Position numbers and translations under genes: made by a program | The notes under the pieces: model-generated | What the model was told of the DNA's origin: nothing | Seen by the model: only the letters and a program-made list of their open reading frames with translations | Database searches by the model: none | Part shown: positions 48,012-57,694 of the stretch, piece after piece | How positions within the stretch are numbered: the stretch's first letter is position 1 | How the letters are laid out: the number at the start of each line of letters is the position of its first letter | DNA from: Symbiodinium natans | Taxonomy: Eukaryota; Sar; Dinophyceae; Suessiales; Symbiodiniaceae | DNA length: 64,000 nucleotides | Assembly (NCBI GenBank): GCA_905221605.1 | Contig: CAJNDS010000879.1 | Coordinates: 758,501-822,500 of the forward strand | Reading direction: 5' to 3'

Positions 48012-51000
48012 TCCCGTTGACCAAAATCCCACGGCCTCGTCAGCAAGTAGCAAACTCAGCCTACTCCAGGAGTTGCGCGCTCTTCCAGATGTGGATGAGG
48101 CGTGCCCCCATTGCACACCGCCAAGTGCCGAGTCGGCAGCAGTGGTGAGGTTCTCGGCGTGCTGGACTCTGAGCTTTTGGCTGCCGCTTTCCTGGCCCGA
48201 TACGACTTCGATGTGCAACGTGCTTTCGAGGCACAGTCGCATGAGCCGCTTTGATATTCGCAATGCTTCGCAGGAGTGAAGTTCTTTTGTGGTGCCTGTA
48301 CCCACTGCATTCCATAGGCTATCTCGCACACAGCCTCTTGGCGAAAGCAAAGTGGCATCAGTGAGGCCGCGGAGATGCAGCAATGGCAGCTTCTGCGAAA
48401 GACCTGCTCGGCAGGTGAGGGCGAAGTTGCTGACGGAGCCGACAATGAGGCAAGCCGAAAGCTATGGCGATATGCACAGTAGTAGGCTCTAATTGGTCCA
48501 CAAAAAGTCGCTCATATGTGCCATACTTGGCAGCTTGAACTGATTGCGCTTCCTTGCAGTTTCTCCGACTTCCCACATGGGCCGACTGCCAGGGGGCTCG
48601 GCAATCATCTCTATTTAGCTCTATTTGTTCTGATATCTGCTACTGCCAGTTGAACTTCGCAGGGTTCCTGGCAGTGTCCGGCACCAGAGGTCCTGAAGCA
48701 CTTCCCGCAATGCGAGGGCGGAGTGGCCATGGACAAGCGCGGATTGCCCTACGCCATTCGCTGTGTAGGACTGCGGGGAGTAATGATAAATGCCACCTAT
48801 GCGCACCTACCGGCTTGTCCAGCCCCATCGCGGCAAGGGAACCTCGAGGTGAGTTATGGGTGGGGCTCGATTCAGCCACTGACTGATTTGTCGTGTCTTT
48901 TTTCGACTGAGATGCATTTCCTCTCCTGCTTTGTGGCGAAGTGCCAGGAATTGCAGACGCTACTGGCCTGTTCTCAATCATATCCGAGGATCGACGTGAT
49001 CAGAATCAAGTGTGCAGTCACACCATGCTCGAAGACATGTCTTCAGGACGAGATGATGCAGTTCCAGACGTACTTGCTACTTCGTCGTATGTCATATTTG
49101 CGATGTCCATGTCCAGGGACCCTTTAGTCGCATAGAGCATGGGCAGTCGGCGCTCCGGGGGTTGAAGGTGTGAGTGGCGCTTGCTGCAGCTCGAGAAGTT
49201 CGCAAAAGAAACCGGTGAGCTGACCGGCCTCCTCATTGTTCAGGTCAAAAAGGGCTGCATTGTTTCTTCACATGCTGCCCTCTGTTGCAAAAGAGATGGA
49301 AATGGAGCTTGTTGTGAGGACATGTTTGCGCCAGCTGGGTTGCTGAACGTGCCTCGTCTGTAGTCTGTAATCACTGACACCGTACCCATGCCATCAGATG
49401 CAAGCAGGCGTTGCGAGGCGGCATGGTGCAATCTCGCATGTCTATGCATAAGCTGGAGACCTGTCACGTTCCTGGTGCTAACGTCACGTGCGAACCTGTT
49501 CAGGCATGGCGGAAGCACGGAAGCAAAACAAAGATCATGAGGCGATTGACGGGCATGATGGATGAGCACTACCCAGGCACCGCCCTTGCAATTTTCGGAG
49601 GGTTTCCGCTGTTCAGCACTCTGACATGAGATGGTGAATGAACCTTTGAACATATTGAGAAGGTGTGATGGAGTCTGTCCTGCTGGTCAATGCTCCGTGG
49701 GCCCTGCATGCCATCTTGCGGATCCTGACACCCCTGCTCCCGCAGAGGGTAGTGCGAGGCCCAGTCTGTTGCAGCTTCAGAAACTGTTTGAAAAAGTCCC
49801 AGGGAATGTCAAAGAATTCGATCAAGCTCTGGGCGCTAACCCTCAAATTTGTCACACTGTACCGGGTGTGTGGTGCAATGTGGGTTTTCCCTTGCCCCGG
49901 CAGAGACGAGGCACACGAGGGCTCAGCTCTTGTGGTTACCCGGTTGCAAGCTCTTGAAGCGTGCACAGACCAGGTTAAGAAGCTTCAGATTGTACCAATG
50001 GCGCAGACGCCCGTGCCCAGACAGCACGTTGATGTTTTCAGTTGGCTGCCACAGCGCGGGGGGAATGGGACCTTTGACCCAGGAGCGGCTGCAGCAGCTC
50101 ATCGAAGTGCCCTCGGTTTGTAACGTGTTACATGCTTTTCCCTCTCTCTCCATTCTTCTCCCTGCGGTCTCTGCTCTCCCCCCCCTCTCTCTCCTCTCTC
50201 CTCTCTCAATCGCTCCCACCTTGCTCTCTCGCTTTTTGAGAGGTGTCATGCTTGCCGCAGTTCTTGGGAGGCTCGGCCGATATTTCGGCTGCATTTTGCG
50301 GAGCAAGCGAACATGCCCGACTGCGCTGCAGCAGGTAGTGGTGCTGATGCTGATTTCGTGCCTGCGCGGGCTGCCCTCGATGCCAGCGGATCAGGTGTTG
50401 CCCCGCATGTGCACAGCTGAGGTGTGCGCTACATTGGTTTAGATCTGAAGCTTTGTGAAATCTTGAGCCTGGGAGTTGACCCAGCTGTGGGTACGTCGCC
50501 CCTTTGCCTCGCACGTGTGTCAGGATCTGAGCTCTTCATCAAAGCCGGACAGAAGGAAGAGCGGCGAAGCTCAGACATTGCCACGCTTTGTGTGAGCCAG
50601 CTTGGCGCCACGCTGCCAAGGCGCAGTCTTGATCTGCAGAAGGGCGACGTTGCAGCCTTCGGCTTGTCCGTCGCCAACGGCCGCTACCCCATTGACATAG
50701 GCTTCTGCATTCAGGTCGACTGCATATTTTCAGTCTTCCAATTTCAAAAGGCTTGGACATCATGTTCGGCTGCCACTTCGAAAAGGAGGCGGGTTGTGCA
50801 GATTCGTTGGCGTGGCTTTTGCAAAGCCTTGTGAATTTCACAAGTTGGTCCAGCGACACCAGCCACAACCGCAGCAGAAACATCATGCTGCAATCATGCT
50901 TTCAACGCTGCTTTCCTTTCCAGCCGGCGAATCCTAAAATCCCACAACTCCGTGCAGAGTTTCTTCGAAGCGTGTTCTGAGGAAGCCGTGGAGGAAGTGC

Positions 51001-51434
51001 TGTCTGCCAGGCGATTGCAGGAGGCCGGAACGTGCCCTTGCGCCCCACGGCTGGACACATCTGGACACATGTCTTCTGTTCTACGTTGCAGGAGAGTGGC
51101 TCTAGCTTTGCAGCACCCTGCGATGGGAAGCTGGTGCTCACCTTTGACAATTCATACAGCTGGGCGGCGTACTCGGATTTCTGAGTGGCGCGAGGATTAC
51201 CTTTGTTTAGCCCCGCAGCAGGTCAAGCCGAAGGAGGTGCATTTTGAGTTGTCCAAACTCCCTGCCGAGGCCTGTTTCGAGCTCCAGTCTAGTCGAGGCA
51301 GAGAGTCACCGTACCGTTTCTCACCACAGGACGAAGCACAGACACCTTCTGAGGGCCTCCAAGAGGCAGCGACCGAGACGCCTTCTGACCTGGCGAGCCC
51401 GAGCACGCCGTCTGAGATGGATGCATCTGGCTAA
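48012..51434 (+). CDS. SEC14-like protein: CRAL-TRIO plus GOLD domain
   Basis: CRAL-TRIO proteins carry a lipid in a hydrophobic pocket; those with a GOLD domain act in membrane traffic and phosphoinositide signalling. N-terminal CRAL-TRIO helices lie at about 48143-48240 (LLAAAFLARYDFDVQRAFEA) and 48362-48414 (QQWQLLRKTC). The domain continues at 48663-about 48757 (APEVLKHFPQCEGG, MDKRGLPYAI), about 48910-48970 (FVAKCQELQTLL), 49200-49243 (LEKFAKETGELTGLLIV), 49504-about 49600 (RRLTGMMDEHYPGTALAIF) and 49670-49745 (VLLVNAPWALHAILRILTPL). GOLD exons are about 50424-50714 (ELFIKAGQKEERR, PIDIGFCI), 50958-about 51015 (VEEVLSARRLQE), 51092-about 51175 (LVLTFDNSYSWAAYS, the GOLD hallmark) and 51219-51434 (KEVHFELSKLP, then a Ser/Pro/Glu/Thr-rich tail, stop 51432-51434). 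An N-terminal part may start at 48012 (ELRALPDVDEA) or in cluster B. The family is patellin/SEC14L-like. Confidence 0.78.
50145..50230. repeat. CT-rich microsatellite in a SEC14-like intron
   Basis: Imperfect (CT)n and CTCTCC words between the CRAL-TRIO and GOLD exons. Confidence 0.8.
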
Positions 51435-51796
51435 CAGATCTGTCTTTTAATTCTTGCAGCAGCTGTTTTTCCTTGCATCGCTGCTTTGTGCGGCCTAGGA
51501 CTAGGACAGTTTGGAAAGGTTGGGAGCGATTTCAATCCCGCGGCTAGTTGCCGACTTGCCTTCTCACCTGCGCCTCGCGCACAGCCCGATAATGCTTTTG
51601 GTGAACTGGCTGCAGGGGTATGCAATCAGAAGTGCAAAATGCGCTGTACAGATCCTTGCAGAGCCCCCTGCCACGCTACCATGACATGCCCGGCCCGACA
51701 TGCTTACAGAAAAAACTTCTTCGATGATGACGGAAGTGTTCTATGGTGTTCCTCACCCGACATGCAAGACTAACCTTGGCGACGCTACCTGCCCAG

Positions 51797-54700
51797 GCTG
51801 AGCTGCAGAAGAAGCGTGCTGAGTTGTGTCAGCCTTAAGCCTTAAGACTTGCGTCAGTAACTGCAACATCAGCCAGCCTCATTGCAAGACCTCGGCCAGT
51901 GGATGCCTCGCTGACTTCTAGTGATTCTAGTGATTCTAGTGCCAACGCTAGCAAGAAGTCAAGTCCAAACGCGCTCCAGCTGAATGTCCTGAGCACCATT
52001 CTGGGTGTGAGGGTCGCAATCTGTCCTGTGAATGCTTCACGAAAGTCGCATTCCGCCGCATCCTCAGGGAAAGTCTCGAGCAGCAAGCAGAATGTCTTGC
52101 GAAGCAGCGCCAGGAACAGGCATGGAATCCCTTGATGATCTCATGTCGGTGTGCATCTAGCGGGGTCATGAGCAAGCATCATGAGCAAGCCCCCCGGCGA
52201 TGCGTCTCTGTCTCCACCAGGAAGAGGAGGCGGCAAGGGAGGCCTCCCGACAGGAGGAGGACGGGGCTGCAATTTCAATCTTCACCCTTCATTGGCGCGC
52301 AATCACAAGGAAACCATACATATGATTATGAAGCATGTCATGTAGTTGGCAGGGGTTCACGGCCGTCTTTTGCTGCCATGACAGTGTCTTGCAACTTGAA
52401 CATCATGACGCATTATGGCAAGGGCGAACACTGCTTTCAGTCTTGTAGGTGTGTGTTGAATCAGGGTCACGGGGCTGAACACTGGCGACAGCTGGGAGGC
52501 TGGAGGTCTCTGCTCAGCCTGGTCCAAGCGACAGCAAAGCGATAGTGGAGCAGTGAGAGCCGGAACGAGCAAGGAAGCGCATGCCGACGTATGGGCGGCG
52601 TGCACCCCTCCCCCCCTCCGAGCCCCTTTGTACGGAGCTATGCAGCTAGGCTCCTGTCCCGCAGCCGTGGCCTCTTGGAGTGTGCACGGCCAATTCTCTG
52701 AACTTAAATACGCCCATCGGTATCCGCCTATTGCAGAAACTCGGCCCGGGTCCAGGGATAGTTCCTTTGTCAGAGGGCTCCTTTCATTCTGTCTATTTTG
52801 TCATGCTTTCGTACCCATAACCTGGCATGAACTGAACTCATGATTAACTTGTAAGTTTGAGATTGACATGTACCAGGCGCCAGAGAAATGTATGAGTTCT
52901 GCAAATGTTCCCAGCTCGCTAGAAAGCCGATGTCCTGCTTGAGGTTTCAGCTTAGCCAGCTTGGCCAGCTTGGCCAGCTTAGCTTCAAGATTCTAGGCCT
53001 TTTGCAGCACGGTACGATGAAATGGACCGTTGCATGCTCCACATTGCCATTTATTGCTCGACCTGGTAACCTTGCAAATGCACAGGAGACGAGAAGACGC
53101 CAAGAGGACTTGGACAGGCGCAAGACAGAGCTCCAGCGGCTTGAGGCCCCTGGTTTCGACATTCCAAGCCCAGGCTTGAGCGGAGAGATCCGATGTTCAG
53201 TGCATCAGGCTGAGCAAGAGGAGGCTGCTAGCCTGGCACCCGACTAGTTTTCGTCCAGAATAGACTAAGCGGTGGCGATGCCCACTTTTGAAGTGTTCTA
53301 CAGCCTTACAGCTTAGCAGCCCATTCTTCGTGCCGAGGGCAGCGCCTCGAGGAGGTCTGGCACATGCTGATGCGAACTATTCTGATAATGATTATTCGTA
53401 GTATTCTTATTCTCATTATTATTATTAGTGTTGCTGTTCTTGTTCTTGTTATTGTTATTGTTACTATTCTTATAGGGGCTGTACGATCGCTCCCTTGGAA
53501 CCTGTCTGTCAGTTCCATCCTTGAGTGCAGGCGAAGCAGCGGGAGGAGGAGCTGAAGATTGCGCAGCAGGTGGGGTTGGGGATGTGTTCGGGTTAGGGCT
53601 ATGGCTAGGATGAGGGTTGGGCTTGGGGTTAGGATAACTTGGAGTTGGGTGAGGTAGGGTCAGGCTGTGTCAGGCTAGGGGTAGGGTACCCCACTGTCCC
53701 GGGTTGGGGACTGTGTTTTTTTTGAAAATGGGACGCTGTGGGAGTGCACTTCTTCCACAAAAAACACGCAAAACTTTTAAAAAACTATAAAAACACACGA
53801 AAAACTTGCAACAAGAAAAAACACACACAAAATCCCTACAAAAACAAAAATAATGAAAAAGAAACAAGAAAACCAAAAAAACTAAAAAATAATAAATAAA
53901 ACAATCCTGAGGGACTCTGTTGGGGAGCCGGACCCCCTGGGAAGAGTCTCTCAGGATTGGTTTTTCTTGTTTTTTTTTTGGGGGGGGGATTCTTGTGCAA
54001 GAGAACCAAAAAAACCAAAAAAACCAAAAAAACCAATCCTGAGGGACTCTGTTGGGGAGCCGGACCCCCTGGGAAGAGTCTCTCAGGATTGGTTTTTTTG
54101 GTTTTTTTGGTTTTTTTGGTTTTTTTGGTTTTTTGGTTTTTTTGGTTTTTTTGGTTTTTTTGGTTTTTTTGGTTTTTTTGGTTTTTCGAGGACTTTTGTG
54201 TATTATTGGAGATTTTGCTGTACCATTTTCTTTTGTACGGTTTTTCGGTGTCTTCTGAAGGGTGTTTTTTGGCTTTTTTCTTTAGGCTTTTAGGTGTTAT
54301 TTCATTTTCGTACGTTTTTTTGTACAGTTGTTTTTGGTATTTGTGTTTTGTGTGTGTTTTATATTTCTGAGTGCCCTTTTGTACGTGACAAAAGCACTAA
54401 CCTGGACAATCAAGCACATGGCATTCTGTGTTTCTCTCATCTGGTGGGCGATGAAAGATTCTCTCTAGGTCCTGCTTTGCACAAATTTAAACAACGTTGA
54501 TATATTATCCATGAATTTCGTGCTCCCAGCCAGATGGTTTGAAAAGCATGGGTTTTTTGGAAAACGTTGGCATTACCGACGTTTTTTTGGCTCCATCCTT
54601 CAAAAAATTGGTAAAAACCAATGTTATCCATGAATTTCGTGCTCGCGGCCACAATGTTTGAAAATCATGGATTTTTGGAAAACGTCGGTTTTACCAATGT

Positions 54701-57480
54701 TTTTCGGCTCCATCTTTCAACAACATTGGTAGAACGAATGTTTTCCATGAATTTCGTGATCTGAGGCTCTCTCCCAGCCACCATTTCTCGAGGAGGTACC
54801 AAAAAACAAACTCGAATCCTGCAAAATCTCGAGAGAGTACCAAAACCTCCATATAATCAATCACGCCCCAATACGCAAAGCATGACATCTGTCCTAAAAA
54901 CTATACCTTAGCTAGGATGTATCAAGCAATCATCCCCCAATAAGCAAAACCTAATATCTATACTAAACACCGTACCTTAGCAACATATTTTAAGACATCA
55001 CGCCCTAAGGCTCCTACCAATGTAATAAGGTTCCTATCAATCTAAGCAGGGTTCTTATTCATGTTACTGGGATTCGCAATGGGTTTTAATTAATTTTAAG
55101 GATTAGGCTCATAATTATTAGTTTAGTAGGGTTCCTATTTGTTCTTGTACAAGGATTCTATTGTTTTGCAGGCCTATTGGTTCCTATTCATTTTAGTAAG
55201 ATTCCTTCTCGTTTTAATAGGATTCATGTGAATTGTAACCCGGGTTCTTTTTGATTTGTCAAGGGTTCCTATTCATTTTAATAGGCTTCCGTCCTAGTAA
55301 CTGTTATCTGGTTCCGATATTTCAATAGAGGATCCGAATTATTTTAATAAGGCTCCTACTCATGTAATAAGATTCCTATCAATTTTCATCAGATTCTTGT
55401 TCATGTTAATGGGATTCGTATTAATTTTAATAGGGATCTCATTCACTTTAAAGGGGTTCCTATTGGTTTAGGCTCATGTTCATTTTAGTATTTCTAAGGG
55501 TTCGCCTTATGTTTTATAGGAGTCCGATTGGTTCGTATTAATTGTAGTAGGGCTCCTCTTCAGTTTAATAGGATTCCTATTAATTCTACGAGGATTCTCA
55601 TCTTTTTGTGAGGGGCCTCCAATTCATTTCAAGAGGCGTCCTATTGACGTTACGGCTCCGAGTAATTGAAAATAGGGTTCCTACGGATATAAGTAGAGGA
55701 TTCCTATTGTTGTTTCTAGGATTCCAATAAGGTTGGCCCATGTATTTTGAAAACGGGGACAGGACATACACCGTATCGCTGCTTTGTGTTGGCGCACTTG
55801 TATGCTGCATTTTGTGCATGACTCGTGATTTTGTTTATATAAAATACGGCTGCGCTGTGAGAGTGTTTTTGAAATATCTTTAAACAAATAGAAAAAAGTG
55901 CACTCCCACAGCGTCCCGGTCTCTTTTTTTTTGGGGGGGGGGGGGGGGGGGGGGGGGGGCGGTTCCAGCGGGTCCCTCTATATGATGACACGTGTCTTCA
56001 GGATGGTGACTTTTTTTTGCAAGTGTTGTCGATATTAAGAAAAAGAGCCCCGAAAACTGCCTAGAGTTTCCTTTTAAAAGCAGAAAAAGGTGCCGAGAGT
56101 AATCCGGCACAAGCGGGTGGTGGTAGAACGGGCGCTGTTTGGGCACCCTTTTATGTCCTGGCCCTGGGACCGGGGGCTCTGGATTTCGATGGCGTGGCCT
56201 CTTTGCTTTAAGGACGAGCTTTGGAATCATAAGGCCAGGGGGCGAATCCAACGCCTGGCCTTGAAAACAAGAGGCCTGGTCTTTGAAAGCCGATGCCCCC
56301 GTCTTGGGGTCCTTATATGGGCCCCTGGCCTCAAGATTTCAAGGCCAATTTCAAAGGCCAAGCTTGAAATCTTAAGACAATGGAGTTTTGGGTTGGATTT
56401 CATGTAGTTCGTGGGCCCGTTCAAAGAGGGCCCAAATCAGCTCGACTGTTCGGGGGGAGGGGGGGGGGGGGACGTATGAAACAACATGTCTACCATCAAT
56501 CACCTGCAAGGCTTTGCAAGCCGAGCGCGGGTTGCTGAGTGCTGTTGGTTTTTGTTGCTTGATGTTGCACTGTGTGTTGCTTGTCACCTTTTTAAGATGT
56601 TTTAAGGCGATGCATTGCTGCGGCAACGTCCTGTTCTGAGGAGCACGCAGTGTCGAGGGCATTTGTACAGATACGTGCGCCACCGCACCAAGGTGAGGAA
56701 CAGCAGGATGCCGAGGAGAAGGCATCGAGCGACCGCCGAGCACGTGCCATACCCCCAGCACCCAATGTCTGCCTGCGCAGTGCCTGTTCCATACGAAACA
56801 TGCTGTAAAGTAATTTTGGGCTTCCGAGGAGGCGGAACTTGCCGATCAGCAGGCCAGGTAAGTTCCGCCAATAAACGCAGACATGGGCTTCAAGAAGTGA
56901 ACGCTTGCCGTAACGCGCAGTATGAAGATGCTCTACGAATGCAAAGCTATCGAGACGAAGCATATTCTGGCGTAGGTCTACATAGCAAGGCATTGCAGGT
57001 TGCACTCGTAGTAGCACAGATGATCTTTGCGTGTGGATAGTCGAAACTAAACCATCCATGGCTGCCATGAACAATCGACCACAATGGATATGGTATGGCA
57101 GGCACACCTGGAAGCACAGCGCCGGGAAGTGGAGAGCTGTCGGCAGCGGGGTGAGGCAAAATTGAGCCAGATCATGCAGAGCTGAGACTGCATTCAGTGT
57201 GCAAACGCCAGGCCGAAAGAGATACCCAGCTCCAGGCACTGCAGCAGCATGAAGCTGAGCTGAAGAGGTGCCCGGGTTGCACCACCAAAAAAACTAATCA
57301 TAGCGCTTCGTGTTCAAGCATTTTGATATATGTTGTAGACCGGCAAGCCTCCCGACACCGATGGATATGACAGAGTCGGCTGAGTCCAAGTGCGCATCTC
57401 TGTGTGTCATTATGATCTGGGCTACTGGGTACCATGCAGGCACCGCGAGGAGCTGGAGCAGCAGCGGCGAGAGGAGGAGG
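51797..57480 (+). CDS. Coiled-coil exons, cluster C
   Basis: Short + segments, most after an AG, encode charged helix: about 51797-51835 (AELQKKRAEL), 52069-52133 (ESLEQQAECLAKQRQEQAW), 52222-52276 (EEEAAREASRQEEDGAA), 53087-53158 (ETRRRQEDLDRRKTELQRLE), 53206-53225 (AEQEEAA), 53532-53570 (AKQREEELKIAQQ, then a GT donor), 56692-56757 (GEEQQDAEEKASSDRRARA), 56829-56858 (SEEAELADQQA, then GTAAG), 57097-57152 (AHLEAQRREVESCRQR), 57205-57268 (RQAERDTQLQALQQHEAELK) and 57441-57478 (HREELEQQRREEE). The SEC14-like gene stops at 51434, so this is a separate gene, probably continuing into the exons at 57.7-59.03 kb. A 2.2-kb mobile-element candidate (53730-55917) lies in the 3.1-kb gap between two exons. 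The start was not found. Confidence 0.55.
53375..53480. repeat. ATT/TTG-rich trinucleotide-like repeat
   Basis: ATTATTATTATTAG and TTCTTGTTATTGTTATTG words form an imperfect A/T-rich microsatellite just before a coiled-coil exon. Confidence 0.75.
53576..53698. repeat. Degenerate telomere-like GGGTTAGGG words
   Basis: GGGTTAGGGCT, GGGGTTAGG, GTAGGGTCAGG and GGGTAGGGTA words recur irregularly, immediately left of the inverted-repeat element. Confidence 0.55.
53902..53960. repeat. Hairpin, copy 1
   Basis: CAATCCTGAGGGACTCT pairs with AGAGTCTCTCAGGATTG, with one mismatch (G/A). The loop begins GTTGGGGAGCCGGACCCCC and can form a second short GGGG/CCCC stem. Confidence 0.85.
54033..54092. repeat. 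Hairpin, copy 2, extended by complementary repeats
   Basis: This is the same hairpin as 53902-53960, identical through stem and loop. Here the stem is lengthened: (CCAAAAAAA)n lies to the left (about 54004-54032) and (GGTTTTTTT)n to the right (from 54091), giving roughly 45 paired bases in total. Confidence 0.88.
54091..54190. repeat. (GGTTTTTTT)n array
   Basis: About eleven 9-bp GGTTTTTTT units, one shortened by a base. All frames of this array read Phe/Leu/Val/Gly/Trp strings, which should not be taken as a membrane protein. Confidence 0.95.
54503..54775. repeat. 119-bp tandem repeat, just over two copies
   Basis: CCATGAATTTCGTG(C/A)TC recurs at about 54509, 54628 and 54746. Between the copies lie TTTGAAAA(G/T)CATGG, GGAAAACGT(T/C)GG, CGACGTTTTTTTGGCTCCATC and short inverted CATTGGT/ACCAATG words. 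Confidence 0.85.
54900..55740. repeat. AT-rich degenerate repeat (GGTTCCTATT...TTTTAATAGG)
   Basis: The words GGTTCCTATT, GGATTCCTATT, CATTTTAATAGG and ATTTTAATAGG recur about every 30-45 bases for more than 800 bases, with heavy divergence. GC content is far below that of the window. No frame of interest was seen. Confidence 0.75.
55924..55969. repeat. Poly-T/poly-G tract
   Basis: Nine T are followed by 37 consecutive G, starting seven bases right of the inverted-repeat element. Confidence 0.95.
56200..56400. repeat. Degenerate GGCC/TTGAAA-rich dispersed repeat
   Basis: AGGCCTGG, CTTGAAA, CAAGGCCAA and AAGGCCAGG words recur. CAAAGGCCAAGCTTGAAA here resembles CAAAGGCCAAGCTCTTGAA at about 15526-15544. 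Both stretches lack coding features. Confidence 0.45.
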
Positions 57481-57694
57481 TCTGACAAACATAAACAAAC
57501 ACGGCTGTGTACTGTACTTTCACATTGCAGTAGAAGCAAGCTGCGCCAATCTGCACGCAGTCGAAGTGACGACAGGAGCTTCGAAAAGCACATGCAGAAA
57601 CGCCAGCCCCTGCATGGTTGCGTGACGGTACGCGCGTGATCATGTGTGGCAATGCTAGAGTCGCTAGAGTCTGGAGTCGGTCGAGGGCACTGCC

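Larger units (their letters stand above)
53730..55917. mobile_element. 2.2-kb element with 22-bp terminal inverted repeats
   Basis: The left end (53730-53751, beginning GGGACGCTGTGGG) and the right end (55896-55917, ending CCCACAGCGTCCC) are exact reverse complements over 22 bases. A second, diverged copy of the end (CTGCGCTGTGAGAGTG, about 55853-55868) lies 28 bases inside the right end in the left-end orientation, so the right end can fold on itself. No transposase-like frame is visible; the long frames inside come from T/G repeats. No target-site duplication is obvious: the flanks are TTGAAAAT and GGTCTCTT. The interior is markedly AT-rich and made of four kinds of internal repeat. It lies between two coiled-coil exons. 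Most likely a non-autonomous DNA transposon or foldback element. Confidence 0.6.

Noticed and set aside
53836-54370. Phe/Leu/Val/Gly-rich frames that look like membrane proteins
   Set aside because: They are translations of the (GGTTTTTTT)n arrays and flanking T-rich DNA.
33135-57480. One giant coiled-coil gene covering all three clusters
   Set aside because: The channel has its own last exon (stop 45169) and the SEC14-like gene its own stop (51434) between the clusters, so a single gene would have to skip both.
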